This document shows, piece after piece, positions 44,851-56,775 of a stretch of 64,000 nt of DNA (positions within the stretch are counted from its first letter, which is position 1; each line of letters starts with the position of its first letter). The stretch comes from Rariglobus hedericola (GTDB taxonomy: Bacteria > Verrucomicrobiota > Verrucomicrobiia > Opitutales > Opitutaceae), in the NCBI RefSeq assembly GCF_007559335.1, contig NZ_VMBG01000001.1, forward strand, positions 992,001-1,056,000, given 5' to 3'. The position numbers were made by a program, and so were the translations under genes. A model generated the notes under the pieces. It saw nothing but the letters and a program-made list of their open reading frames with translations, made no database searches and had not been told where the DNA came from.

Positions 44851-44880
44851 CGTCGATCCGATGGGGTCAGCAACGGTCTT

Positions 44881-48671
<3,791 letters not shown>

Positions 48672-48839
48672 GTTGGGGTAAGGGCGGCGGGGTAGTTTGA
48701 ACGGAACGGGGAGCGAGGGACGTCCCCGGCGGAAAGCGGTGCGTGACCGCGCGAATCGGGGGTCCGCCCCCCACGGCCGACGGCGCCCGAGGGGAACGTC
48801 CATTAAGCGAACGCCTCGTCGCCGGGCCATCGAATCCAT

Positions 48840-48854
48840 GGTTATCTGTTAATC
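48840..48854. promoter_or_regulatory. Palindrome GATTAACNGTTAATC, copy 6
   Basis: GGTTATCTGTTAATC, 2 mismatches, 169 bp upstream of the 1186-aa gene start. It lies in the same divergent region as copy 7, 50 bp start to start. Confidence 0.68.
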
Positions 48855-48889
48855 GCCCGGACAAATGAGTCGCGACGCCACCGCCAAAG

Positions 48890-48904
48890 GATTAACTGAT
48901 AACT
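48890..48904. promoter_or_regulatory. Palindrome GATTAACNGTTAATC, copy 7 (upstream of GH50-like gene)
   Basis: GATTAACTGATAACT, 3 mismatches; a perfect left half-site. It lies 44 bp before the start of the GH50-like gene. With copy 6 it could allow cooperative or looping repression of both divergent genes. Confidence 0.55.
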
Positions 48905-48948
48905 GACGCGGATCTCGCAAATCTCCCTATGGCGAGCGGAGTCCCCCC

Positions 48949-51210
48949 ATGAAAGTTACCCTGCTTTGTTTTTCCCTCTTGGCTCTTGCTTCGCTTGCCC
49001 ACTCCCAGCCGGCGTCCGCCACGTCGCTCAAATTTCAAGTCGATCGTTACGGACAAAGCGCGCGCAGCGATTATCCGGGCAAGGTAAAGAGCGACGACGA
49101 GCTCCGAGCCGACATCGAGCTCCAGCGCCAAGCGCTCCCCGTGCCCGGGGGACCGGAGAAGGACGCCTATGGCGGGGTTGCCGGCAGCGGGGCCGCCTAC
49201 GGGCTGAAAAAAACGGGATTCTTCCACGTGGGAACCGCCGGTGACCGCCAGGTCTTGGTCACGCCCGAGGGGAACGTGTTTTTCCATATCGCGGTGTGCG
49301 GACTGCACAACATCGACGACTACACGGTCGTCCAGGGACGCGAGCACACCTACGAATGGCTCCCCGACGCGAAGGGCGAGTTCGCGACCGCCTGGAGGAG
49401 CGGCGGCTCCGGAGTGCTCTCCTTCCAAATCACCAACTGGATTCGCAAATTTAAAAAACCTTACGACCAGAACGAGTGGCTCGCTCAATCGATCACGCGT
49501 CTGCGCGCGTGGGGGTTCAACAGCACCGGCGCCTTTTCGATCGCCAACGCCACCACCCGTGGACTCCGAGTTCCCTACACCGCCGCCCTGCCGATCGAAA
49601 GCGCCCCGGGCGCGAAGCTCCTCCCCGATCAGATCGGCGCGGCCAAGCTCATCGATCCGTTCGCGCCCGAGACGGTGGCCGCGCTCGACAAGGCCTTCGC
49701 CTCCTCCCTGCCGGCCCAGGCAAAGGACCCGCTGCTCATCGGCTACTTCCTCGGCAACGAGCAGCATTTCGAACTCCTTCCCCGGCTCATCCCCGGCTAC
49801 AAGGGGGACGTCGCCGCCAAGATCCGGCTCGTGGATATGCTTCGTGAAAAATACCGCGATATCGCGGCGTTTAACGACGCGTGGAAGCCCGCGCAGCCCT
49901 TCGCCGACTTCGAGTCCGCGAAAGACGCCGCCCTGTCCGTGCGCTCCGAGGCTGGCGCAGCCGACATGCACGCCTTCCTGAAGTTGTATCTGGCAACCTA
50001 TTACGCGCTCGTCCGTGACACGTTCAAGAAATACGACGCCAACCACCTGCTCATCGGCAGCCGCTGGACTCCGGGCACTTCCGGCTACGAGGACATCGTG
50101 CGCATCGGCGGAAAATACGTCGATGTCGTCAGCATCAACTACTACACCCACGGCATCGACAAGGGCTTCCTCACCCGCGCCCATGAGTGGAGCGGCGGAC
50201 GCCCGATCATTCTCAGCGAGTGGCACTACGGATCCACCGCCAGTGGGCTCGGAGGCGGCGCCATCGAGGTGAAGACCCTCGCCGATCGCGGACACGCCTA
50301 CCGCAACTACCTCGAGCAGTCCGCGTCGCTGCCCTTCATCGTGGGCTCCGAGTGGTTCATCTACGCCGACCAGTCGATCACGGGTCGCTGGTTCTCCGGC
50401 TTCCACGGCGAAGGCGGCAACACCGGCCTCGTGGACGTGACCGACCGCCCCTACGCCGATCTGGTCGCCGCAGCGAAGCTCACGAACGACCGGATCTACG
50501 ACGTGATGCTAGGCAAGAAGAAGCCTTACGCGTTTCAGGATCCGAAGTTCACGGGCGGGAAATCCGCCGCCGCCGCGAATCGCGTGGTGCGCGTGCATCG
50601 CGCACCGCCGGGCATCGCTCTCGACGGCACCACCAACAACTGGCCCGGCGTTCCCACCGAGCCAGTGGATGCCTTACGACTCGTCAACGGCCTTCCCAAC
50701 CCCGCGCTGCGCGGCGACTTCCGCCTGTGCTGGGACGAGCGGTTCCTCTACCTTCACATCTTGGTCAAGGATCCGACGCCCCTTCAAAACAAGCGGGCGC
50801 ATGGCGGTCTGTGGAGCGGAGACGGCGTCGAGTTGTTCGTCGGAGGAAAAGATCTCAAGACGACCACCGGCATCGTTTTCGACGACCGCCAGGTGATTTT
50901 CGGCGCTGCCGAAACCGCGCCGCTTTTCGTGGCCCATGCAGGCGGCGAGGCCGAAGGACGCCGCCTCGCCAAGGAGTGTCGCGCGATCGTGGTCAAAGAT
51001 GTATCGGGATCCGGATACGTGATCGCGGCGGCGTTGCCCTGGTCGATGTTCGGCGTCACGCCGGAGAACGGAGTCGAGTTCCTCTTCGATGTGGCGGTCA
51101 ACAACAGCGACGACGGCCACCTGCGCATCCAGCAGCTCATGTGGAACGGCAACCACGATAACTCCACGCACCGCGGCGCCTGGGGCCGCGCGCGTCTGGT
51201 TACGAATTAG
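48949..51210 (+). CDS. Secreted clan GH-A hydrolase (GH50-like) with C-terminal CBM9-like domain
   Basis: A 753-aa protein with a signal peptide (about 1-25) and a visible GGAG ribosome site 7 nt before the ATG, rare in this window. The barrel shows RLRAWGFNSTGAFSIAN, GYFLGNEQHFEL with acid/base Glu271, VSINYYTHG, IILSEWHYG with nucleophile Glu424, and WFIYADQSITGRW...NTGLVDVTDRPY, closely following the layout of GH50 agarases and related clan-A beta-galactosidases. Residues about 550-750 are a CBM9-like domain (FRLCWDERFLYLHILVKD, GDGVELFVGG, VIAAALPWSMFG). The substrate could be a galactan, but no sulfatase is encoded nearby, so agar is not certain. Confidence 0.8.
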   Translation: MKVTLLCFSLLALASLAHSQPASATSLKFQVDRYGQSARSDYPGKVKSDDELRADIELQRQALPVPGGPEKDAYGGVAGSGAAYGLKKTGFFHVGTAGDRQVLVTPEGNVFFHIAVCGLHNIDDYTVVQGREHTYEWLPDAKGEFATAWRSGGSGVLSFQITNWIRKFKKPYDQNEWLAQSITRLRAWGFNSTGAFSIANATTRGLRVPYTAALPIESAPGAKLLPDQIGAAKLIDPFAPETVAALDKAFASSLPAQAKDPLLIGYFLGNEQHFELLPRLIPGYKGDVAAKIRLVDMLREKYRDIAAFNDAWKPAQPFADFESAKDAALSVRSEAGAADMHAFLKLYLATYYALVRDTFKKYDANHLLIGSRWTPGTSGYEDIVRIGGKYVDVVSINYYTHGIDKGFLTRAHEWSGGRPIILSEWHYGSTASGLGGGAIEVKTLADRGHAYRNYLEQSASLPFIVGSEWFIYADQSITGRWFSGFHGEGGNTGLVDVTDRPYADLVAAAKLTNDRIYDVMLGKKKPYAFQDPKFTGGKSAAAANRVVRVHRAPPGIALDGTTNNWPGVPTEPVDALRLVNGLPNPALRGDFRLCWDERFLYLHILVKDPTPLQNKRAHGGLWSGDGVELFVGGKDLKTTTGIVFDDRQVIFGAAETAPLFVAHAGGEAEGRRLAKECRAIVVKDVSGSGYVIAAALPWSMFGVTPENGVEFLFDVAVNNSDDGHLRIQQLMWNGNHDNSTHRGAWGRARLVTN

Positions 51211-51276
51211 GGTGCGTCAACGGGGAGGCCGGGTGCGAAACGCGAGCTCCATCGTGCCCCCGCCTCCGATTCCGGC

Positions 51277-52635
51277 TTAGCGTTGCAAGCACGCTCCGTT
51301 GCTGCGGATGACCTCCGTATACCATCGTGCGGAATCCTTCGGCGTGCGTTTCTGCGTCGGGTAGTCGACGTGGATCAACCCGAAGCGCTGCTTGTAGCCG
51401 TCGGCCCACTCGTAGTTGTCCATGATGCTCCAGTGAAAATAGCCGCGCACATCCACGCCTTCGGCCATGGCGCGATGCAGCTGCAGCAGATAACGGTGCA
51501 ACAGATCGATGCGTTGCGGGTCGTGCACCTGTCCGTCCAAGCTCACCCAGTCGGCGTTGGACATGCCGTTTTCGGTCACGACGATCGGCAGCTTGTAGCG
51601 CTCGTGCAGAAGCTTCGGCCCCCAATAAAGACTCTCCGGGGTCACCTCCCAATAGGAGTGGGTCTGCGGAAACCCTTCATGATAGGTCTGCTCAACATAG
51701 CCGCCATCGGGCGTAGCCTTGATGAGCGGGCTACCGTAGATATTCGCCCCGTAAAAATCCAAGGGCTGCTTGATCGTGCGCATCTCCGCCTCGGTGAATT
51801 TCGGCACATCATTGCCAAAGGTGCGCAGGCCGATCTCCGGATAATGCCCGAGCACCACCGGGTCTCCCCACCATGCGTTGTTCCAGAGAAAACCTTTGCC
51901 CACCCGGAACACGTGCTGATGCAACGCGGCGAGATCTTCCGGGCTGTCGCTCGCGGGCACGCCCGCCATGCCGACCGGCGCCCACCCCACACGCGCCGGC
52001 CGCGACGCGTGTGCACGGATGACCTGCACGGAGAGACCGTGGGCCAACATTACATGGTGCGCCGCCAGCAGACTCTCCGCGCGGTTGAGTTTGAGTCCGG
52101 GCGCATGACACCCCTGGTCGTGACCGAGGCCGATGAAGCACTGGGGCTCGTTGAGTGTCATCCAGTTGGTTACCCGGTCGGAGAGTTTTTTCACGATGAC
52201 CTCCGAGTAGTCGGCAAACCAACGCGGGCTCTCGGGATTCAGCCAGCCGCCGCGCAAGTAAAGGTCATGCGGATAATCCCAGTGAAACAACGTGACCCAA
52301 GGCTCGATGCCGGCGGCCAGCAATTCGTCGGTCAACCGGTCATAGAAATCCAAACCCTGCGCGCTGACCGCGCCGGTCCCGGCAGGCATCACGCGCGGCC
52401 AGGAGACGGAGAAACGATACGCCTGCAGGCCGATGCCCTTCATCAGCGTCACGTCCTCCTTGTAGCGGTGATAGTGATCACACGCGACCGCACCGGTCTC
52501 GCCCTGCCAGGTTTTTCCTGGTTCGCGACTGAAAGTGTCCCAGACGGAAAGCCCCTTGTCGCCCTCCTGCGCGGCGCCTTCGACCTGATAGGCGGCCGAG
52601 GCCGCTCCCCATACAAAGTCCTTTGGAAAATGCAT
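51277..52635 (-). CDS. GH1 family beta-glucosidase/beta-galactosidase
   Basis: A 452-aa protein of normal GH1 length. MHFPKDFVWGAASAAYQVEG is the family opening; WMTLNEPQCF carries acid/base Glu163, and LPIVVTENGMSN carries nucleophile Glu355. There is no signal peptide, so it hydrolyses imported oligosaccharides in the cytoplasm. I chose the ATG at 52635; a TTG at 52671 extends the frame but has no family similarity. It converges on the GH50-like gene (66 bp between stops), and a regulon palindrome lies 98 bp upstream of the start. Confidence 0.95.
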   Translation of the reverse strand: MHFPKDFVWGAASAAYQVEGAAQEGDKGLSVWDTFSREPGKTWQGETGAVACDHYHRYKEDVTLMKGIGLQAYRFSVSWPRVMPAGTGAVSAQGLDFYDRLTDELLAAGIEPWVTLFHWDYPHDLYLRGGWLNPESPRWFADYSEVIVKKLSDRVTNWMTLNEPQCFIGLGHDQGCHAPGLKLNRAESLLAAHHVMLAHGLSVQVIRAHASRPARVGWAPVGMAGVPASDSPEDLAALHQHVFRVGKGFLWNNAWWGDPVVLGHYPEIGLRTFGNDVPKFTEAEMRTIKQPLDFYGANIYGSPLIKATPDGGYVEQTYHEGFPQTHSYWEVTPESLYWGPKLLHERYKLPIVVTENGMSNADWVSLDGQVHDPQRIDLLHRYLLQLHRAMAEGVDVRGYFHWSIMDNYEWADGYKQRFGLIHVDYPTQKRTPKDSARWYTEVIRSNGACLQR

Positions 52636-52732
52636 GGCGCGGACAACAGCAAAGGTCCCCGCGACCGACAAATGAATTGGCCGCTCACACGCCCCTTCCG
52701 AGCATCAGTTTACAGAGGGAAAATGTGATTTA

Positions 52733-52747
52733 AAGTAACTGTTAATC
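52733..52747. promoter_or_regulatory. Palindrome GATTAACNGTTAATC, copy 8 (upstream of GH1)
   Basis: AAGTAACTGTTAATC, 2 mismatches, perfect right half-site. It lies 98 bp upstream of the GH1 start; no other gene head is near. Confidence 0.7.
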
Positions 52748-52933
52748 ATTCAGCCACCTTTCAACCCCCTGCACAATTTTACGGCAGGAACTCCACAACT
52801 AGGCCGCTCCGGAGGATGCCAAGGCTAGCACCTGCGATGGGACGGCCTTAAAAAGGTTTGTCCTAACATGGGCCGCGCGGCGCGATTCGCCGCTCCCCCG
52901 CGCCATCGTTGCGGCGCACGAAGCCCAAATCCC

Positions 52934-53381
52934 GTGCGTGACTTATCCCGTGATCCGGTTCCTCAACCCGGCGACGTTATCAACCAGCCCGGCCACTCGT
53001 TCGACGGATTCGTGGTCGTTTCCGTTTACCCCCGTGCGCAGGCCATCGCCGACGGCGTCATTTTTGACGCGACCGGCGGTGATCTAGCCGCAATCTCCGC
53101 CCAGCACTTCCCCGGCGTGCATGTCGCCATGACGGCGGCGATGTCGGCACTCATTCAAAAGTCCGTTGACCACCCCGACCACGGCAACGACTGGAAAGGC
53201 GTCTGGCACGACGTTCTGTGGATGTCCCGTGTTGCCCGGTGAAATCCTTTTCGGGCGGGCGCCTGTTCAAGGTGGTCATCACCGGCACCGGTCGGAAACG
53301 CCTGCACACGCTCAAACTCCAGATTCATCCCGGCGACAAAGGCGAACCTGCGCAACGATCATGCTACCGGAGGATGATTGA
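52934..53381 (+). pseudogene. Frameshifted DUF6573-like protein
   Basis: Reading from the GTG at 52934: FDGFVVVSVYPRAQAIADGV and a conserved-looking HVAMTAAMSALI, then GVWHDVLWMSRVAR-stop at 53242. The expected continuation is in the next frame (GRLFKVVITGTGRKRLHTLK, LQIHPGDKGEPA) and its last residues (TIMLPEDD) in a third frame ending at 53381. Together they match the plan of the DUF6573 family often found on plasmids and integrative elements (RAQAIADGV, DVLWM, VTGxGRKRLHxLK, GDxGEPVITIMLPEDD). At least two frameshifts make it non-functional. It sits just upstream of a tRNA-Ser fragment. Confidence 0.55.
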
Positions 53382-53583
53382 CCCAACACGAGGTCCGGCG
53401 CATATCTTCATGCACTGGGCTTGTCGTGTTTTTCGGATACAGATTAGGTTGCCCAAAGGTTGTCCAAACCTCTGTTTTTTGCTTCACTTTTCTGCATTTT
53501 ACTGCATCTTACTTCTTGTTCTAAATTATTAACCATAAACTAAGTCCGCGTTATTAGGCGACTTAGCTTTATCCATCAGAAGA

Positions 53584-53608
53584 GGTTCGAATCCCCCCCT
53601 CTCCGCCA
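53584..53608 (+). other. 3' fragment of a tRNA-Ser (probable attachment-site scar)
   Basis: GGTTCGAATC (T-loop) is followed by a C-run, CTCTCC, G73 and CCA, the T-arm and acceptor 3' strand of a tRNA-Ser whose 5' acceptor would be GGAGAGG. The preceding 85 bases cannot fold as the rest of a tRNA, so only the 3' third is present. Such fragments are left at one end of elements that integrate into tRNA 3' ends. No integrase gene is visible in the window. Confidence 0.7.
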
Positions 53609-53787
53609 GTTTTGAAACTGGTTTTAGGCTTAAATGGATAGGTCACAGTGAATGCGTTTCGCTGACTTATAAGGCCCATTATTTCGATTAGGTTTTCTCC
53701 ACATGGGCTGATATTCACCCCACGATTTCCTACTGGGAAAATTATGCCTGCATCATCGCCGCCCATGCACAGATGTTTTAAATCTGA

Positions 53788-53827
53788 TAACTATATTATT
53801 TTTAAAAATATGATAATAAAATAGTTA
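53788..53827. promoter_or_regulatory. AT-rich inverted repeat upstream of the glycosylation island
   Basis: TAACTAT (53788-53794) and ATAGTTA (53821-53827) form a perfect inverted repeat around an almost pure A+T core containing ATTTTTAAAAAT. It is the likely promoter/operator region of the first glycosyltransferase gene 45 bp downstream. Confidence 0.45.
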
Positions 53828-53853
53828 CAAACCCAATAAACGTCGTGGCGCAA

Positions 53854-53872
53854 TGCCTGCTTTTTGCAGGCA
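53854..53872 (+). promoter_or_regulatory. Hairpin abutting the start codon of the GT41-like gene
   Basis: TGCCTGC (53854-53860), loop TTTTT, GCAGGCA (53866-53872), directly followed by the ATG at 53873. The only AGG-like ribosome-binding sequence is inside the 3' arm, so the stem could mask the start; possible translational control. Confidence 0.5.
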
Positions 53873-55837
53873 ATGATCGCGCCATCCGCTACTTCCATCC
53901 TTGATTCAGCCCCTGCCCCGCAACTTGGCCGTCGCCCCGCGAACTCGGCCCGCGATCACGATACGCTCACTTGCGCAATCACGCGACTGACGTCTCTGCT
54001 GTCGGCGCCGGTAAATGTCGCTGACTGCGCTCAATTTACAGTCCTCCGCCAAGCCAGTCGCGACGTCGCTAGCGCGTTGGCCCAACTTAATCCCCCCCCG
54101 GTCCGCGGTCCTTTGACCGATAAGCTGCTCGTTGCGGCCGAAGCTCTCCTGACGCACCCCGTCGCCACGCTGGTTGCGGATGACGAACTCCCTGCGATCC
54201 ATGCGAACGCTGCCGTTCCCGTCTGGCTGGGGAGTTTGATCCAGGTATTCACCGCGCCCGCCTGGCAACTGACTCAGTTGCGTCCACTCGCCGATCAGCC
54301 GACGTGGTTGTGGCCCGTTTATGCGCGCTATCTGTTCACATCGCCCGCCTTCCTGCACAACGCCCGACACGAAACCCAATGGGCGGGCCACGTCCTCAAC
54401 CAACTGGAGCCGTTGGTGCGCATGCTGGAGAGCAACCGCGGTTCTTCCGGCGTCAAAGCGGTCGCCTCACTTGCCGCGACTGCCGCGAATAATTGGCCGG
54501 CGGTGGGTGGCGACGACCGTTTACGTCTCCGTCAACATCACCTCGGACGGCTGTTGACGGTCCTCGCTCCACGCCTGCCTGCGTTCGTGGCTTCGCTTGG
54601 GTCACCCGCGCAGAGTTCGTTACGCGTCGGCCTGATCTGCGATGGCGAGGTAAATACGGCCGTCGTGTATGCATCATCCCAACTCAAAACATTGCTCGAT
54701 AACGATCGCTTCGAGCTCACCGTTTATCAGCAGGCCGATCTGCCCGAAGATATCGCCGAGCAAGTCGAAACGCTACGCTCCGCACAGCTCGATGCGGTGA
54801 TTTTTGCCGGTGACCTCACTCGCACGACCAGTGCGCTCACAGCATTGGCCCTGCATCGCGTCGCTCCGCGGCAATTCGCCACCGCACTGTGCCCGCACAC
54901 CACCGGACTGCCGGAGATCGACGTAGTCCTGACTGACAATCGCGTCCCGTCCTCCGCCTACACTGAGCGTGTCGCCGTGCTCCCCAGCGCCTTGGCCTTC
55001 TCGCCCACGCTGATCTCAACGGATAACTCGCCGACGCGCGCCGATCTTGGATTGCCTGAAAATGGCCACCTCACCGTCGCGATCGCCCACCCGCGCCTCA
55101 TGTGTGCCGACACCCTCGCACAATGGCAGGCCGTGACCACGAAGGATCCGTCCGCCCGCCTGATTCTACTCCCCGGCACAGAAGGCATTGGCCTCGACCT
55201 GTTGCTAGCCGATATCGAACCGCAGTTTCGCGATCAGCTGATCATCGCTGGAAATACTCCGCTCGACTCCAGCGCCGTCGCCACGCTGCTCCACGTGAGC
55301 GATGCCTGCCTCCCCGGCAGCTCCGCCGCTGATCGGTCCACTAGCGACGCGGCCCAGAGCTTCGGCCTAGCCGTGCCCAATGTCCCGCCGCGTATCGATT
55401 GCCTCGCTTTTGCCGACGCCCTTTCAGGCATCTTGGAAACCGCGTGCCGCACCTTCGACGCCTCGCTGGTTGCGTCTCCGGTGCCGGATGACCTCGCCAC
55501 CCGTCACGCCCAAGGCAAAGACCTGATGGCCGCCGGTCGTCCCGAACGCGCCGCACTCTACCTGCTCGCCGCCATCGAGGATCCGCAAGCCGGCGCTGAA
55601 GTCTGGCAGGATCTTGCACTCGCCCTTCACGGCAGCGGCCAGACCAACGAAGCGATCCAAGCCCTTGAAACCTGCGTGCGCCTGAATCCCGAACGGCTAG
55701 ACTCCTGGCTGCAACTCGCCGAATGGGCCGGCGACTACGGGCACACCGAGCTCGTCGCCGAAATTTCCGGCGTCGTGCAAACACTCGCGCCTTCCGATCC
55801 ACGCGTCAGTGCCTTGGCTGAACGTATCGCCGTCTGA
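53873..55837 (+). CDS. GT41/SPINDLY-like glycosyltransferase with C-terminal TPR region
   Basis: A 654-aa protein, no signal peptide. The first ~240 residues are helical and of unknown fold. About 250-540 resembles the GT-B domain of O-GlcNAc transferase-like bacterial enzymes (SLRVGLICDGEVNTAVVYAS, LPEIDVVLTDNRVPSSAYTE, RADLGLPENGHLTVAIAHPR). About 545-654 is TPR-like (GKDLMAAGRPERAALYLLAA; LALALHGSGQTNEAIQALET), which is inverted relative to usual SPINDLY proteins, where TPRs come first. Close to flagellin it may glycosylate that protein on Ser/Thr. Similarity is by eye only and moderate. Confidence 0.5.
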   Translation: MIAPSATSILDSAPAPQLGRRPANSARDHDTLTCAITRLTSLLSAPVNVADCAQFTVLRQASRDVASALAQLNPPPVRGPLTDKLLVAAEALLTHPVATLVADDELPAIHANAAVPVWLGSLIQVFTAPAWQLTQLRPLADQPTWLWPVYARYLFTSPAFLHNARHETQWAGHVLNQLEPLVRMLESNRGSSGVKAVASLAATAANNWPAVGGDDRLRLRQHHLGRLLTVLAPRLPAFVASLGSPAQSSLRVGLICDGEVNTAVVYASSQLKTLLDNDRFELTVYQQADLPEDIAEQVETLRSAQLDAVIFAGDLTRTTSALTALALHRVAPRQFATALCPHTTGLPEIDVVLTDNRVPSSAYTERVAVLPSALAFSPTLISTDNSPTRADLGLPENGHLTVAIAHPRLMCADTLAQWQAVTTKDPSARLILLPGTEGIGLDLLLADIEPQFRDQLIIAGNTPLDSSAVATLLHVSDACLPGSSAADRSTSDAAQSFGLAVPNVPPRIDCLAFADALSGILETACRTFDASLVASPVPDDLATRHAQGKDLMAAGRPERAALYLLAAIEDPQAGAEVWQDLALALHGSGQTNEAIQALETCVRLNPERLDSWLQLAEWAGDYGHTELVAEISGVVQTLAPSDPRVSALAERIAV

Positions 55838-55857
55838 TTCCCCCACCTGTCGCGCGC

Positions 55858-56775
55858 ATGTTTTCGCTCGTCACCACCTGCATGAATCGGGAGTCGCACC
55901 TCCGGCAATCCCTGCCGCACTGGCTTGCGTTGCCTGGGCTGGCCGAGGTCGTGATTGTCGATTGGTCCACACATGAATCCATCGCCGACTTGGTCGATCT
56001 GGATCCGCGCATTCGCATCTGTCGCGTCGAGGGCGAAGCCAAATGGCGCCAGCCCTATCCGACAAACTTCGGCATCTCGCAAACCACCCAGGAAATCATC
56101 CTCAAGTGCGACGCCGATTGCATCCCGTCGTCACGAATCGGCCAATACATTCCCACCGCCGATACTTTCTACGCAGGAAACTGGCGCAGCGGCCGCCCGC
56201 TCGGCAAAGCCTGCGTCAACGGCCAGTGTCTTTTCACCCGCACTGCATTCGAAAAGGTCAACGGATACTCCGAGCTTTTCCGCGTGTATGCGCGCGACGA
56301 CGAAGATCTTTACGAGCGTCTCTCATCCGCCGGTATCGCCCGCCGCGACATCAATCCGGCTGATCTTAACTTTATCGAACACACGCAGGAAGCGCGCGTC
56401 GCAAACCAAGGTCTTCCCACCACCGAAGCCGATCCCATCGAGGCATTCCTGCACCGGCAGACCACGTTCCACGAGATGACCAACGTCGTCATCAGCCACT
56501 ACCTTCCCTGGGGGCCGTGGTTTCCGCGCGCCGTCTATAATCCGATCTCCACGCAAGACCGCTTCGCATCGTTCAAACGCGATATCTCCCGCGAGATTCC
56601 GCTCTCCGCGCCATTGCTTCAACAGGCTCACTCCCACGCCTTGGTCGCCGTCGTCACACAACTCTTCTCGTTGTCACCAGCCGACGCCGCGCGCCTGGAC
56701 CGCACTCGTTGCAACCAACTCATCCGCCAGCATCTCGCCAAAAAAACCGCCCCGCAGGCCCAAGCCGCCGTATGA
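55858..56775 (+). CDS. Family 2 glycosyltransferase (GT2)
   Basis: A 305-aa protein with the GT-A fold: MFSLVTTCMNRESHLRQSLP at the N-terminus, VVIVDWSTHESI, ILKCDADCIPS as the DxD-like motif (DAD), and FRVYARDDEDLYERLSSAGI as the conserved ED-like catalytic region of galactosyl/N-acetylgalactosaminyl-type enzymes. There is no membrane segment, so it is soluble. It starts 20 bp after the GT41-like gene, and its stop overlaps the next start (ATGA), so all are co-transcribed. It likely transfers a sugar in the flagellin or surface glycan pathway. Confidence 0.85.
   Translation: MFSLVTTCMNRESHLRQSLPHWLALPGLAEVVIVDWSTHESIADLVDLDPRIRICRVEGEAKWRQPYPTNFGISQTTQEIILKCDADCIPSSRIGQYIPTADTFYAGNWRSGRPLGKACVNGQCLFTRTAFEKVNGYSELFRVYARDDEDLYERLSSAGIARRDINPADLNFIEHTQEARVANQGLPTTEADPIEAFLHRQTTFHEMTNVVISHYLPWGPWFPRAVYNPISTQDRFASFKRDISREIPLSAPLLQQAHSHALVAVVTQLFSLSPADAARLDRTRCNQLIRQHLAKKTAPQAQAAV

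Noticed and set aside
48892-50406. Minus-strand open frame of 504 codons
   Set aside because: Shadow of the GH50-like gene with its clear catalytic motifs.
51283-52728. Plus-strand open frame of 481 codons
   Set aside because: Shadow opposite GH1.
53519-53608. A complete tRNA-Ser gene
   Set aside because: The 5' two thirds cannot form acceptor, D or anticodon arms; only the 3' end matches.
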